A program made the position numbers and the translations under genes. From the NCBI GenBank assembly GCA_014529385.2, contig CM043967.1, positions 13,207,501 to 13,271,500 on the forward strand: 64,000 nt of DNA, read 5' to 3'. Origin of the DNA: Adiantum capillus-veneris. Its lineage: Eukaryota; Streptophyta; Polypodiopsida; Polypodiales; Pteridaceae. Shown here one piece after another: positions 10,501-25,500 of the stretch (position 1 is its first letter; every line of letters begins with the position of its first letter). Under the pieces are notes generated by a model, which saw only the letters and a program-made list of their open reading frames with translations, did not search any database and was not told the origin of the DNA.

Positions 10501-13500
10501 CTTCTGCTTTATTTTAAAAGCTAATTATTTTCAGCTTTTGGAGCTTGCTTTACTTTACAAGCAAGAGAGAGAGAAAGAGCCTTTGCTTTATTTTAGGCTT
10601 TTGGATTTTCAGCTTTTGGGGCTCTGCTTTTAGCATCCTTCCTACAGAGATCCGAGATCACTGCTTGGAACAAAAGTCAGCTTCCATTTAGGAGTTGATG
10701 AGTTATGCGAAACGGGGTTTTGCCATTCACTCTAGCAGTTTGACCTACCCCACCAATGAGATCATGACACAAAGAGCCGAACAGACTTCGACAAATGAAA
10801 GTAGAAAGAGAAAGAGCAACCCAGAAAAGAAAGATGCACGACCCAAGCTCACTCCTCAGGAGAGTGCTCGCTTCATCAAGGAAGGGAAGTGCTTTGGATG
10901 CGGGGAAACTGGACATATCTCCGTGAAGTGCCCTAAAAAGGCACAGAAAGAACAAAACGACAAGGACGACGAAAGGCCTGAGAGTTCGAGAGCAACTGAG
11001 GAACTGAGAAGAAAAGGCAAGATGAAAACAGGACTGGTTCCAAATTGTGGGTATCGATCCCAGCACGATGGACGAGAGTACGGAACTTTGTCGAGCTTGG
11101 GGCAAAGTGAAAGACCAAGAATCCCTGATCTTCTTTGATGGAGGAGCCAAGGCCAACTTCATTTCGACGGAATTGGCGGCGCGGCTCGAGATCACTCCCG
11201 ATCGGATGGGACCACTTGCAGAGGCAGTTCTAGCGGCACCCGACAGGGACGTAACCATTACACCTGTCATTGGCAATCTTCGGTTGCATTGTCAAGGGTA
11301 TTTGGGGCATGAGGACTTTTAGATAATGCCTTTTGAAGGTTGTGATGTTCTCTTGGGAATTCCCTGGTACCACAAGAACAACGCCGTGGTCGACTATCAG
11401 GCGAGGAAAGCAACATTGACCACAGAGAAGGGCAGAACCATTGTACTTGACATTAAACTTAACGACGAGTCTGTCCCTATTGTATCGGCTTCGGCAATTT
11501 CCAAATTAATGAAATCCAGTCTGTTTGTTTACTCGATCTTTATGAAAGAGTTGAGTAACCGGATGATGGACAGGATTTTTCGAGAGTACAGGCTATTTGT
11601 TGGCACTTTCTTTGACGATATCATTGTTTTCTCCAAAGATGAGGCAGAACATAGAGATCATCTGCTTCAAGTCTTTCAGGCATTACGAGATCACAAGTTA
11701 GTGATTAATGCAAAGAAAAGTGAATTTTTCCTACCAGAGATACACTTTTTGGGACACATTGTGTCAATAGCATGAGTGCAGATGGATCAGGCCAAGATAG
11801 AGACTATCCGTGATTGGCCGATTTGAAGAATGTCCATGAAGTTAGAAGCTTCTTGTGATTGTGTTCGCACTACATGCGGTTCATTCAAAAGTTTGCAGAA
11901 GTTGCTTCCCCTTTACATATCTTGACAAGGAAAGGAGTCCCTTTCTCGTGGGAACCCACAGAGGTGACTGTCTTTCAGACTTTGAAAGAGAAATTGACTA
12001 CGGGACCAGTTTTGACTTTGCCGGACTTGCAGAAGTCATTTGAAGTATATTGTGATGCTTGTGGTCGTAGTCTGGGTGCGGTCTTAATGCAAGAAGGCCA
12101 TGTCATTGCTTACAAGAGCCCATTGTTCTCAAGGCCGGAATTGACAGTACAGATTTATGAGAAAGAGCTTTTGGCGGTTATCCATGCTCTTACTCAATGG
12201 CGGCACTACCTACTCGGAGTAGATTTTATTGTCTTTACAGACAATCAGAGTTTATGCTACTTCTTGTCACAGAAGCAGCTATTGGAAAAGCAGATGCGGT
12301 GGGCGAACATCTTGTCACAGTTTTACTTGCACATTGTCCATGTGCATGGACAGAAGAATTTGGTGGCAGATGCTTTGTCTCGGAAGCCGTTGGTTCTGGC
12401 TATTTCCGCAATACATCACAGGAGCTTCGAGCATATGGTCAATCAGTATGCCACGGATACGGATTTTGCAAATGTTTTCACACGGATACGGGATGGGGAG
12501 ACAATAGCGGGATATTCCATTTGGGATGGCTACTTGATGAAGAAAACCATGTTGTGCGTTACACAGCCGTTGAGGGAAAAGGTTATGACTGAATGCCATT
12601 GTCCGCCTTTTACCGGGCACCGCGGCATTGCTACCACCATGAAAGGAATAGAGAGATACTTCTTTTGGCCGAGACTCAAGAAGGATGTGGACGAGTTTGT
12701 GCGCAGTTGCTTGGTATGCCAAAAGTTCAAGTTTGACAGGTATAAAGCACAGGGATTGTTACAGCCTTTGCTCATACCCACCCGTCCCTGGGAAAGTATT
12801 GCAATGGATTTCATTTTTGATCGCCCGAGAGCACAGAGTGGTCACGATGGTATCTGGACTGTTATTGACAGATTTAGCAAGCAGGCTCATTTCATTGCAG
12901 TGAAGAAAACAGTCAAGCCAGATCACTTAGCAAGACTGTTTGTGCCCCAGATTTTCAGATTACATGGCATGCCCGAGACGATTGTCTCCGACAAGGACCC
13001 CAGATTTACGAGTTTGTTTTGAAGGGAATTTGGGAGAACATTGGCATGCGGTTGCAGTTCTCGTCATCTTTCCATCCGCACATTGACTGGCAATCTGAGA
13101 TTGCCAATTCAGTGGTTTTAGATTTATTGAAATCTCGGATCAGAAGACTCAATGGGAAAAGTATCTACCTTTGGTGGAATTTGCCTACAACAACACGATA
13201 CACTCTTCGACAGGGAAGGCGCCATTTGAGATTATTGAAGGTGCTACGAAGGTTCCACCCTTCCTAAGCACGAAAGATAAGATTTTTGAAGGTGATGAGT
13301 ACACGCGCGACTTAGACACGGCTTTTGCCAAGATCCACGAGGCTTTGCAGAAATCTCAAGAAAGAGAGAAAAAGGCAACGGATCGCCATCGTCGCGATTT
13401 GAAATTGAAGGAGGATGACTGGGTGCTGTTACGTTTTGAGAAGGCACGCCTGAGAAAGAAGAAGGGAAAGGAGAGGCTTTTTCCAAAGCTTAGTATGCGA

Positions 13501-16500
13501 TACTATGGACCTTTCCAGATCTACGAAAAGATCAATGATGTCTCCTTCCAACTGAAACTGCCTGACACTTGGAGGATTAACAATGCATTTCATGTGAGTC
13601 TCTTGAAACCTTTTAAAGGAGATGTGCCTGAAGATGGGGAGCCTGATGAGCAACCCGAAGTGGAGGAAAACGCGGAGATCCTTGTTTGTGAACAGATTTT
13701 GGCACATAAGGACAGAAACAATAAGGGTAAAGTACGAAGGTGGTTCTTGGTTAAATTCAAGAACTATCCTGCATTGGATGCAAGTGGATGGAGGAGGAGG
13801 ACCTAGCAGATACTCTTCAGACAACTTGCAAAAAGGAGACTCTATCAAAGCACATCGGACGAGGCTCAAGAGGAGTGGCAGTTTTATTTAGGGAGAAGTT
13901 GTAGTCATTGATACATATTGCCCGCAGACATGAGGAGGCTAGGTACATGTGGGTGAGATTGCAAGCTGAGACAGGTAGACACCTATACATTGCTATATGC
14001 TACTTTCCTCCTAGTACATCTGTCTATGCAGCACCGGCTATTTTGGATGATGACATATGGGAGTTTCTAGAGATCGAGACATTATCATCCTGGGTTACTT
14101 CAATGTTAGGACCGCTCAACTGCATACAGTATTTTATTATACGTCAAAGGAGATGTTGAGGGAGCTCGATATTGCAAAGATGGGCGTATCTAGGCTATCA
14201 CAGGATGTGGAGCATACTACGACACTTGATAGATACATGGGGTCTGCACATGGATTGGCCATTTTGAATGGCCTACAAAGGTTTTCAGCTGCAAGCCGTT
14301 TTACGTGCTTCCCACACAGAGATGGAGCCAGTACAGTGGATTATGTCATGGCACAACCTAGCTTTATCTCTAGTATCCAAGACCTCACAGTTGGACCCAG
14401 ACCTGTTGGCGTAGCAGTGGATCACGCCCTTCTGTCGATGACCATCTCTTTCCAATTCAGTGTAGCACAAAGGCCATAGGTAGCAGCTCCCACCCGCTAC
14501 ACCTTTACTCGAGAGACACACTGTCTATATTGATGGGATGTACAGACGCTTGTGCATTGAAGAGCCAGGGCGACTAATGGAGGAGCTCACTTCTATACTA
14601 ACACAGACATTGCATGATGCAGCAACAGAGGCATACCCACACACACGGCTTGAGCAGAGACGACGTTCTGGGAGCATGCCCCAGAACAGCTAGTATGATG
14701 AGGAGTGCCGCGAAACGAGAGCCAGACTCCAGAGAGAGGTACTTTTGGGAGTCTCATCACTCACAGAAAGTCACAGGTTGCCTTCTGACGCCTAGTGCGG
14801 CGGAAGAAGAAGACATTTCTCGCACGATTAGAGCAGGATCTATATCAACTATTCTTGAGTCAGGACTCAGGTGAGGCATAGAGACTCTTCCATGAGCACT
14901 CCTGTCACACCCTCACGTGGCAACTGCTAACCTTAGTTGTTGGTTACTTTCCAATGATTTTTGTTTAACTTTTGAGACCATCTTTTTGAAGTTGCAAATG
15001 GTCGGACATTGTATGGCCAATGTGAACGATAGTTTCACCCGCAGACGGAAAGTTGGTCGGCACTGGAATTCGTATAGTAAGAGGATGTCTAGGCTCAGTT
15101 CAAGATCATGTAGGTCCCCCCACCGCACATAGCAAGTTGGTGGATACTAGGAAGTGAACTCAATAAAGGCATAAAGTCAAGGTGGGATCACCAACAGAAA
15201 GTATCCGACAGTTGGACCACATTGCACTTTTGGATGCGGTCCCAATGAGGATAGATGGTCAGATGACCAGTGGGAGCCCAGCGGAAGCATCTCCTAAAAG
15301 TTAGGGAACTGCTATTTTGGGCCGTGAAATGTGTTCGCGTCATTACCTTCGGTATGACCAGGGGAACATTTCATTACTGCTGCAAAGTCAACTGATGCAC
15401 CAGTTAAGAGATTTTTAAGAAGGAAGCCCAATGCGAGAAATTGCATGTATGAGTGTCAAGTGGCACTTTTTGGCCAATTTACCAAGTCGGGAGAAGAGAA
15501 CTCGTAACTGTCTTTTTGGAGCAGTTTTGGAGGCTGTTAACTGTGATTTTCAACCATTTCTCTCCATTTTTGAGCTTCCCATGACTTTGCCTAGGTCCAA
15601 GGAGCTCATTTTCAGCATTGGAAGGCATCAGATGCGTGTTTACACGGCTGTTTTGCTACGTTTTCAGCGATACGCAAATTTTGGCAGCCATGGAAATCTT
15701 CCCCTTTTTGCATCTATTTGTTCACAGATGCATTACAGGTCAAGGGCAGAAGAGGGGACGCTCGATTTATGTTGGGAGATGCTTCATTGAGAACCTGTCA
15801 GGTTAAGAGCTATGGAGTGCTTGCTTTCCTCTCATGTACAGTGTGGTGCTAGGAGTGATGACCTGCACACTACACACTGCTCTCTCTCTCCCCTACATGC
15901 AATTATGTGATGCCCCACAAGAGGGCTCTTCATTTGACTGATGTACAGCTATGTGGGTTCATGCTTTTGTGCTAAGGCAAGAGCCTCCTTGAGCAGGAAC
16001 AGGGGTAGCTAACTGCTACTCCAAAGCAGGCACCGGTGAGGGTCATAACCTCACCGTATAGGTGCAAATTCAGCGCTGTGTATGCGCAGAAAATTGACTG
16101 TTTTTCAGCCATACGGACGCTAGAACCATTGGGAATCGTGCCCCACTGGCAGAGGACAGTTAGGGGACTGTTTGGGGCTGAAAACAGGGCAAAAACCAGT
16201 AAATACAGCGTGCTGAATTTACTGTTTTTGGGCAGGTATCAAAGGGTTTACGCCAGTGCAAGTGAGATCCAGCAGGGGAATTGGTTTCGCGCAAGTTTTG
16301 GGGCTGTTATGCTGCCGAAATTTGGCCAAATCAGGTAGTATCTAGTTGGATATAGACAAAGGATTCCCAGGACCTTACTTTGTAAATTTACCCTCTCAAA
16401 GTATAAAGAAATACTGAAAGGGGCGCCAATTTTGGGGCCTACACGTTGTCGGCGTCTACTCGGGGCATTCTAGCTTCCGAGCCGTGTGTGTATTCAAGTG

Positions 16501-19500
16501 TTAACTCCCGTCAAAGGTTCCCTTTGTAAAGTGCTCTGTGTGTGTGTCTAAAGTAAAGAATTTCGGGTGAAAGCCAACGCCTACCGCCCCACGGGCCGGT
16601 TTCAACTCCACTCCTCTTGCCATCACTTCTAAAAAGGCCTAGGGCCAGTATGTATCATCCTTGTACACAGTGCCTCGACAACCACCTCTTCCTGACCCCT
16701 CTGAGTCATGCCCACACATATGTGCTTTTTTCACGCCGAGATGGTGAAGAAGGCCATTGATAGGATGAGGACCGGGAGAGCATATGATCATGATGGTTTG
16801 GTAGCAGAGCATATTATACATGCGAAGGATTTGCTTGCAGAGCTTATAGCAATGATGTTTAACTGTCCCAAGTGTGAGGGCCTGCCTGATACTTAGAGCT
16901 TATCCACTATTGTGCCTATCTTCAAGTCAAGAGACCCTATGGAGCATGGGAACTACCACACTATCATGATTGGACACGCACTGGCACAGTTGTACGCATC
17001 TATTCTTGAGCAGCAGCTGAGTAGATAGGCAGAGGAGGAGGGTGTACGAGCCGCAGGGCAGGCAGGGTTCACGAGAAGTTTTTCTACTCTTGCTCACATT
17101 TTGACACTCAAAGCCATCATTGAGGAGGGCAGGGCACATGGGAGACGGATTTATTGCAGCTTTGTGGACTTCCGCAAAGCATTTGACACAGTACCCATAG
17201 CTAGATTGATGCGCAAGTTGCAAGAGATGGGAGTGTGTCACAAAGTGATGACGTGGCGGACAGCAGAAACCCTAAAATTCTTGCAAACCCTAAATTTTGC
17301 CAAAAAACCCTAATTTCCGGAAATCGCGGAGGCGGATTATTAAAAAATAAAAAATAAAAAAATTTGGAAAATGATGAGCGACGCGAATTTTTCTTTTGCT
17401 TTTTAAAAAAAAAAAAAAGAGAAAAGACTCTCTAAGAGAGAGAGAGAGAACTGATGCTTTTGATTTTAAAAGCTTTTGGGGCTCGGCTTTTGGGCATCCC
17501 TTGTAACCTTTAAATTAGTGGTGAGGGCCTCACTTCTCAGAGCATCTGGACGCAGAGTCTGAGAGTGAAACCCTAACCGCTCTCTTGTACTTTGATGATT
17601 GATTAATATAAAAAGAAATACCGAAAGGGGCGCCAGTCTTTGGGGCCAATATCTCTAGGCACGGAACTCCGCCAGGCCAGTGCAAATCTATTGTGATCTG
17701 TGAATTGTTTTGAAGTGGTTATTTGGTGCTGTCGCGGTTGATTCTTGACTTGGAGTGTCCAAGTTTGTTACAGTGGTATCAGAGCACGGCCGATTTCTCT
17801 TCTACGGGAAATCCGATCCCCGAATTTTTTTTCCGCGGCACCTATGGCTTCAGGCAATGATCAGTCGACTCCCTCTGCATCTAGAGATACGGGCTGGGAT
17901 CACAACGAAGATTCAGGCAGAGAGTATGGCCCGCCTTGGCCTACTTAGGCGGAGCGGCGAGAGATAGAGCGTTGCCAGTTGATCAGCGATGCAACAAAGA
18001 TGATGCTCAATTTTGCCAAGGACCCGAAGATGGCAAAATATATGAACCAGACCTCTTTGAAAGAGGTACAGATGGAGTGGCAGAGAACCACAACACCACT
18101 CCCGAAACCCGCTCTCAAGAAACCTTCTGCCTCCAAGAAATATACGGAGAAGGAACTGGAGAATGTGGTAGATGCACGGATTGCTCAGCTTTTCGACGTG
18201 CAAAAGAAAGGCAAAAAGCACGGCAAAAAGCAGAACAAAGGTACTGACTTCCCGGGATATTTGGATCGTCAGTCGACATTCGACAAAGCAAAGAAACGGA
18301 AGAAGCGTGTTCGATTTGAAGGAGTACCCAGTTCTTCTTCTTCTTCTTCTGACAGTTCTTCTAGCTCCTCGGATTCGAGTGAAGAAGACAGAAAAGGTAA
18401 AAAGCGAAGCAAAAAGCAACGCTTTGGAAAGGGCAAGAGAAAGGCAAAGAAGGCTAAATCTCGCCCAGAGACTCACAGTTCTACTGAGGACTCGTCTACA
18501 GACAGCTCACATTCCGATGACGGAAAGTTTTATGCGAACAAGAAGAATTTTTACAAAGCCAACCAGTATGACTTTCTCGAAGATAAAAGCAAGAAAGTCC
18601 GAGAGTTTAAGGAAGGTGGCCACTCGATCAAGTTTGATACTTTTCAGGAGACTCAGATACTTCGAAGGCTTTGCCTTTTATTCAGAAGTTTGACATCGCT
18701 TTCGCGGGAGGACGCTATTCAGAGCACTCCAAGATTCAGAGAGCTACCTCTTACCTTAAGGGGACTGCTCGTACTTGGTGGTCCACGCTTCTTTTAACAA
18801 GAGTGCGCGAGTTAAATGGCTGAAATTCAAGAAGCTTTTTATTTCTTCTTGGTTGACGCAAGAATATGAACGAGATGTACGAGCTGCTTGGAACCATCTT
18901 CGGATGACCAAGAAAGATACAATCAATGCTTATTGTGAAAGATTCTGGAGCTCTTTTCTACCCGCCTCTTCATTCAAGAAGATCTCGTTCAGAGAACAGA
19001 TTGAGCGGTTTACCTTGGGTCTACCTACAGAGATCCGAGATCACTGCTTGGAACAGAAGTCAGCTTCTATTCAGGAGTTGATGAGTCATGCGAAGCGGAG
19101 CTTTGCCATTCACTCTGGCAGTTTGACCTACCCCACAGATGAGGCCATGACACAACGAGCCGAACAGACTTCTGGGAATGAAAGTAGAATGAAAAAGAGC
19201 AACCCAGAGAAAAAAAAAAGGATGCACGACCCAAGCTTACTCCTGAGGAGAGAGCGCGCTTCATCAGAGACGGGAAGTGCTTTGGATGAGGGGAACATGG
19301 ACATATTTCCGCGAAGTGCCCTGATACGGCACAGAAAGAACAGCATGATAAAAACGACGACAGGTCTGAGAGTTCGAGAGCAGCTGAGGAATGTGGCAGA
19401 AAAGGCAGATAGAAAAGCAGAACTGGTACCACATGGCGTGGGACCTGCACCGAATCTAATGAATGAAAGTACAAACTTTGCCGCTTTCGGGGCAAAGCGA

Positions 19501-22500
19501 AGGATCAGGAAGCTCTTTTGAAGGAGCCAAGGCCAACTTCTTTTCACTTGGAATTGGCGGCTCGATTTGGAACTGCGCCCGACAGACTGACGCCACAGGC
19601 GGAGGTGGTTCGACTGGCACCCGGATGGGATGTTGCCATTACACCGAGCATTGGCAAACTTCGTTTGCAATGACAGGGGTGTTCAGGGCATGTGAGTGAC
19701 GTTCTACTCGGGATCCCTTGGTACCACAAGAACTACGCCGTGGTTGACTACCGGGCCGAGAAAGCGACTTTGATAAATGAAGGGCTTAGAGATTGTACTT
19801 GATGAACTTCAGTTTTCTTACTCATTCTTTTGGGAGAACTGAACGATGGATAAAGGTTGAATATGTTTTGACCTGAAGAAAAGAACGCCAAGATTTTTTT
19901 CTCCACGCTCATGCCGATTGCTTTTGAGAGGGCCTGAAGATCATACCATTGATCTGATATCTGGAAGCACGCCACCGAATCGGCCACCTTATCGTGTGAG
20001 CCGAGTACAGAATGAAAAGATTATGAACTCAGTGAAAGACCTCTTGGAAAAGGGTCTTGTCCAGCCTAGTACTTCACCGTATTGCTCTCCAGTGTTGTTG
20101 GTTTTGAAGAAAGACGGATCTTGGAGAATGTGCATCGAGTATAGCACTCTCAACGAAATCACCATCAAGAACAGATTTCTGATTCCTAGGATCGATGATA
20201 TACTCGACAAGTTATAGGGATCCTCGTGCTTTAGCAGGATTGACTTATAGAGTGGATATCATCAGATCAAGATAGCACCAGGAGATGTCTACAAGACAGC
20301 TTTTCGGACGACTTTTGGGTTATTTGAGTTTTTGGTGATGCCTTTTGGCTTAACCAATGCTCCTGCGACATTTAACCGGATGATGGATAGGATTTTTCGA
20401 GAGTACAGGCTATTTGTTGGCACTTTCTTTGACGACATCATTGTTTTCTCCAAGAATGAGGCAGAACACAGAGATCATCTGCTTCAAGTCTTTCAGGCAT
20501 TACGAGATCACACGTTAGTGATTAATGCAAAGAAAAGTGAATTTTTCCTACTAGAGATACACTTTTTGGGAGACATTGTGTCAGCAGCAGGAGTGCGAAT
20601 GGACCCGGCCAAGATAGAGACTATCCGTGATTGGCCCGATTTGAGGAATGTCCATGAAGTTAGAAGCTTCTTGGGACTGTGTTCGTACTACAGGCGGTTC
20701 ATACGAAAGTTTGCAGAGGTTGCTTCCCCTTTGCATACCTTGACACAGAAAGGAGTACCTTTTTCGTGGGGACCCCCAGAGGTGACTGCCTTTCAGACGT
20801 TGAAAGAAAAATTGACTACGGGACCTATTTTGACTTTGCCGGACTTGCAGAAGTCATTTGAAGTATTTTGTGATGCTTGTGGTCGTAGTCTGGGTGCGGT
20901 CTTGATGCAAGAAGGCCATGTCATAGCTTACGAGAGCCGTTTGTTCTCTAGGCCGCAGATGACAGCACAGATCTATGAGAAAGCGCTTTTGGCGGTTATC
21001 CATGCTCTTACTCAGTGGCGGCATTACCTACTCGGAGCGGATTTTACTGTCTTTACAGACCATCAGAGTTTGCGCTACTTCTTGTCACAGAAGCAGCTTT
21101 CGGAAAAGCAGATGCGCTGGGTGAACATCTTGTCACAGTTCCACTTCCAGATCGTCCATGTGCAGGGACAGAAGAATGTGGTGGCAGATGCTTTGTCTCG
21201 GAAACCGTTGGTTCTGGCTATTTCCGCGATACATCATAGGAGCTTCGAGGATATGGTCGATCAGTGTGCCACAGATACAGATTTTGCAGATATTTTCACA
21301 CGGATACGAGATGGGGAAACAATAGCTGGATACTCCCTTCGGGAAGGCTACTTGATGAAAAAGACTATGTTGTGAGTTGCACAGCCGTTGAGGGAAAAGG
21401 TTATGACTGATTGCCACTGTCCACCTTTTACGGGTCACCGCGGCATTGCTACCACCATGAAAGGGGTAGAGAGAGATTTCTTTTGGCGGAGACTGAAGAA
21501 GGATGTGGAAGAGTTTGTGCGCAGTTGCTTGGTATACCAGAAGGTCAAGTTTGACAGACATAAGGCACAGGGATTGTTACAGCCTTTACCCATACCCACC
21601 CGCCCCTAGGAAAATATTGAAATGGATTTCATTTTTTTTTATCTCCCGAGAATACAGAATGATCACGATGATTTTCCGATTACATGGCACGCCTGAGACG
21701 ATTGTCTCCGATAGAGACCCCAGATTTATGAGTTTGTTTTGGAAGGCAATTTGGGAGAACATTGGCACGCGGTTGCAGTTCTCGTCATCGTTCCACTTGC
21801 AGACTGACGGGGAATCTGAGATTGCCAATTCAGTGATTTTAGATTTATTGAAGTCTTGTATCTCGCATTAGAAGACTCAATGGGAAAAGAACTTACCTTT
21901 GGTGGAATTTGCCTAAAATAACACGATACACTCTTCGACGGGGAAGACGCCATGAGAGATTGTTGAAACTGCTGCGAAGGTTCCATCCTTCCTGAGCACG
22001 AAAGATTAGAAATTTGAAGCGGATGAATATTCGCGAGATTTGGATACGGCTTTTGCCAAGGTTCGCGAGACTTTACAGAAGTCTCAAGAACGACAGAAAA
22101 AGGCAGCGGATCGCCATCGTCGCAATTGGAAACTGAAGGAGGATGATTGGGTGCTCTTACTTTTGAGAAGGCACGCCTAAGAAAGAAAAAGGGAAAGGAG
22201 AGGCTTTTTCCAAAGCTTAGTATGTGATACTACAGACCTTTCCAGATTACTGACAAGATAAATGATGTCTCCTTCCGATTGGAACTGCAAGATACTTGGA
22301 GGATTCACAATGCATTGCATGTGAGTCTCTTGAAACCTGTTAAGGGTGATGTGCCTGATGATGGGGAGCCTGATGAGCAACCCAAAGTGGAAGAAAACGA
22401 GGAGATCCTTGTTCCTGAAAAGATTTAGGCACATAATGATACGAAGAAGGGTAAAGTCCGAAGGCGGGTTCTTGGTTAAGTTCAAGAACTTTCCTGCATT

Positions 22501-25500
22501 TGATGCGAAGTGGATGGAGGAGGAGGACCTAGCAGATACTCCTCAGATTGTGAAACTTTACCTCGATGTTTTGGTTTAGCATAGTCTACTCCAAACGGAA
22601 CCCAGAACTCAGCTTGGCCGAAGATCTGGTGCAGTGGGATGCACAAGAGGGGAGTTACTCCGCTCCCTTGTCAACAGATGCCTCGATTTTGATACTAAAG
22701 TCACTGATGTCTCTTTGAGATTCAGGGATACTGAGAGCTGACAGTATTCTGCTGGATGACTTTATGAAATGGAATTCCTGATTATGATACTGATTTGTTC
22801 TTGACTTCTTGTGAGTGCAGGAACTGGTAGACGAAATGACTGCAGCATTTTGGTCTACTTGATCTCGAATAGACATGGTTGCAATAGGGGTTAGTCAATC
22901 GGACATCGATGAGGTCCCGATTGGACCTAGATGTGATTGCTAGCTACATTGCCGATAAATCATGGTCTAAGATCCGAATGAATGTTGAATGTCATGTGAT
23001 GTCCTGTGATGTCTGGTGATGTCCTGTGATGTCGTGTGATGTGACTGTCGATTTTGTACATGTGCTAGATGTGCGTTCCTAGTACGTAGGTACTAACAGT
23101 CAGTGTCTGCTAAGACGGTTTATGGCTGTTGTCGGTTTTGCAGGCGTAATCGCGGTCGATTACAATGCTTTCAAGAGGAGGGTATGTCACAAAGTGATGA
23201 CGTGGCGGACAGCAGAAACCCTAATTTCTGCCAGAAACCCTAAAATTCCTGCAAACCCTAAATTTTGCCAAAAAACCCTAATTTCCAGAAATCGCAGAGA
23301 CGGATTATTAAAAAAAAAATTATTTTTATTTTTTTTTTGGAAAATGATGAGCGACGTGAATTTTGCTTTTGCTTTTTAAAAAAAAAAAAAGAGAAAAGAC
23401 TCTCTAAGAGAGAGAGAGAGAGAACTGATGCTTTTGATTTTAAAAGCTTTTGGGGCTCGGCTTTTGGGCATCCCTTGTAACCTTTAAATTAGTGGTGAGG
23501 GCCTCACTTCTCAGAGCATCTGGACGCAGAGTCTGAGAGTGAAACCCTAACCGCTCTCTTGTACTTTGATGATTGATTAATATAAAAAGAAATACCGAAA
23601 GGGGCGCCAGTCTTTGGGGCCAATATCTCTAGGCACGGAACTCCGCCGGGCCAGTGCAAATCTATTGTGATCTGTGAATTGTTTTGAAGTGGTTATTTGG
23701 TGCTGTCGCGGTTGATTCTTGACTTGGAGTGTCCAAGTTTGTTACAGAGTGCCCATAGAGCTGATTTGGGGGATCATGGCACTATACTGGTCAGTAGTGG
23801 GACATGTACACACATCACAAGGGCTATCTACTTTAGTTCACTCCACTATTGGGGTGAAATAGGGATGCCCACTATCTCCTATACTACTTGGTATGTATGT
23901 GGATGAAATTTCAGACTACATTGAGAAAGATGGTGATAGAGGTGGCAGGTTGGCAAGGACGTGGATTCCACTATTGTTATATGATGATGATATTGTGTTG
24001 ATTTTTGACTCCAACAGGGACGCGGTGTCATTTGGATGCATTGCACACGTTTACTCATGATAGTGGTTTGTCTGTCAACCTTAGCAAAACCAACGTTATG
24101 GTGTTTAACACCACTCCATAGTGGATTAGGAAATCAGCACCGACATTCACATACAATCATGAGACAGTGGAGTATACATCACACTATCTGGGGGTGATCT
24201 TCACTGGGCCTATATTTTCATTAAGGAGAGCAACAGAGACAAGATTGACTAGAGTCTATGCAACATTGGGTGAATTGGAGAGGATGTGTTCACAGATCCA
24301 ATCAAGAGCCTCGGACTACGCTCTGGCTTTATGACACTCTAGTGGCTTCTGCATTGTTATACGGAGTTCAGATATGGGGGCCTTCCGTGGACCATCACGG
24401 GAGGAAAGGTCGCACTGATGGATGGGGAGGTATGGAGAAGCCTCTGGTCTCTATGATTGCACGGCTTATTAGAGCCAAGGCTTCAATACCACATGACATT
24501 ATTCGAGCAGAGCTAGCTGCCCCCCCCCCATAGCGGTTGAGGCGCTTACCAGATCAGTCTCCTTTATACCACGTCGATGGAACCATGAAACCGGCCTGTT
24601 CAATCCAAAAAGGGCGGTAGACTTTACTTTAAACCTTGATTTAGCTTTCACCCATTATTAGTCGTCTATTTTACCTGTACTTTCAAGACACAACAAAGGG
24701 GAGAGGGATACAGGCTGCTAGATTGCACCTGTATGAGTAGACGGACACCAGATTGGCCCCTAACTTAGGCGCCCCTTTCGGTATTTCTTTATTGTTCAAA
24801 AGAGGGAATAAACGCTGTGGTTCCCTACAAGCTGCCCCGCACAAACTCGGCTGAATTTCCACTGTTCCAGCCCGATTTCGGCAGCATAACTGTACTAGAA
24901 CCCTTCACAGTCAGTATTCCCACGCATTGGCCGACTTTCCCGACGCATACGGGCACTTTGCAAAACCTGGCGAGAATCTGCAGCACGCTGAATTCTCTGT
25001 TTTCAGCCCTGAAAATGCGCCAGATCACCTGTACAACGGTTCCCTTGCGTCCCCGAACCTCCTGGGGGTATTAGGGTCCGTTTAGGGCCAAAACCCTAAA
25101 CCTGCAAAAATACACAGCAGGCTGTAATTTACTGTTTCGGGCTCCGTTTCGCATGCCGGTCGCATCCGTAGCAAGTCCTCGAGCTCCCGCACCTGTAGGG
25201 CTACTTGCCCTTTGAATCGAACGGATTTCTGGCGTGAAACCTCTCCGAATTCACATGTACCTGCGGGGGGATTAGCCGCTAGCTAATCCTGTACCTGTGC
25301 AAGAGGCTCTTGCCTCGGCAATCGCGCATGAACCCACACAACTGTACATTGGTCAAATGAAGAGCCCACTAGAGGGGCATAACATACTGCCAAAGGGGAG
25401 AGAGAGGGCAGTGCGTAGCGTGCAGGGCATCACTCCTGGCACCGCACTGTGCATAAGAGGGAAAGCAAGCACTCCATAGCTCTTGACCTGTGACAAAATC

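Larger units (their letters stand above)
17236..23746 (+). mobile_element. Gypsy-1, complete but decayed, TSD GAGTG
   Basis: A 6.5-kb chromodomain-type Ty3/gypsy element. The 5' LTR (17236-17772) and 3' LTR (23185-23746) both run from TGTCACAAAG to GTTTGTTACA. The primer-binding site is at 17774, a purine tract (AAGAGGAGGGTA) precedes the 3' LTR, and GAGTG duplications lie at 17231-17235 and 23747-23751. It is inserted in the reverse transcriptase of LINE-A, which continues after it. Many stops and deletions make it non-coding. Confidence 0.93.

Noticed and set aside
10415-10633. Arg-Glu repeat protein
   Set aside because: Pure translation of a (GA)n microsatellite inside an LTR. The same holds for frames at 28524-28772, 38970-39408 and 32285-32536 in their repeat parts.
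15431-16338. Frames of 100-119 codons in the 1.7-kb solo LTR
   Set aside because: They lie within an LTR with clear ends and target duplication, have no recognisable domain, and are not kept in the inverted copy.
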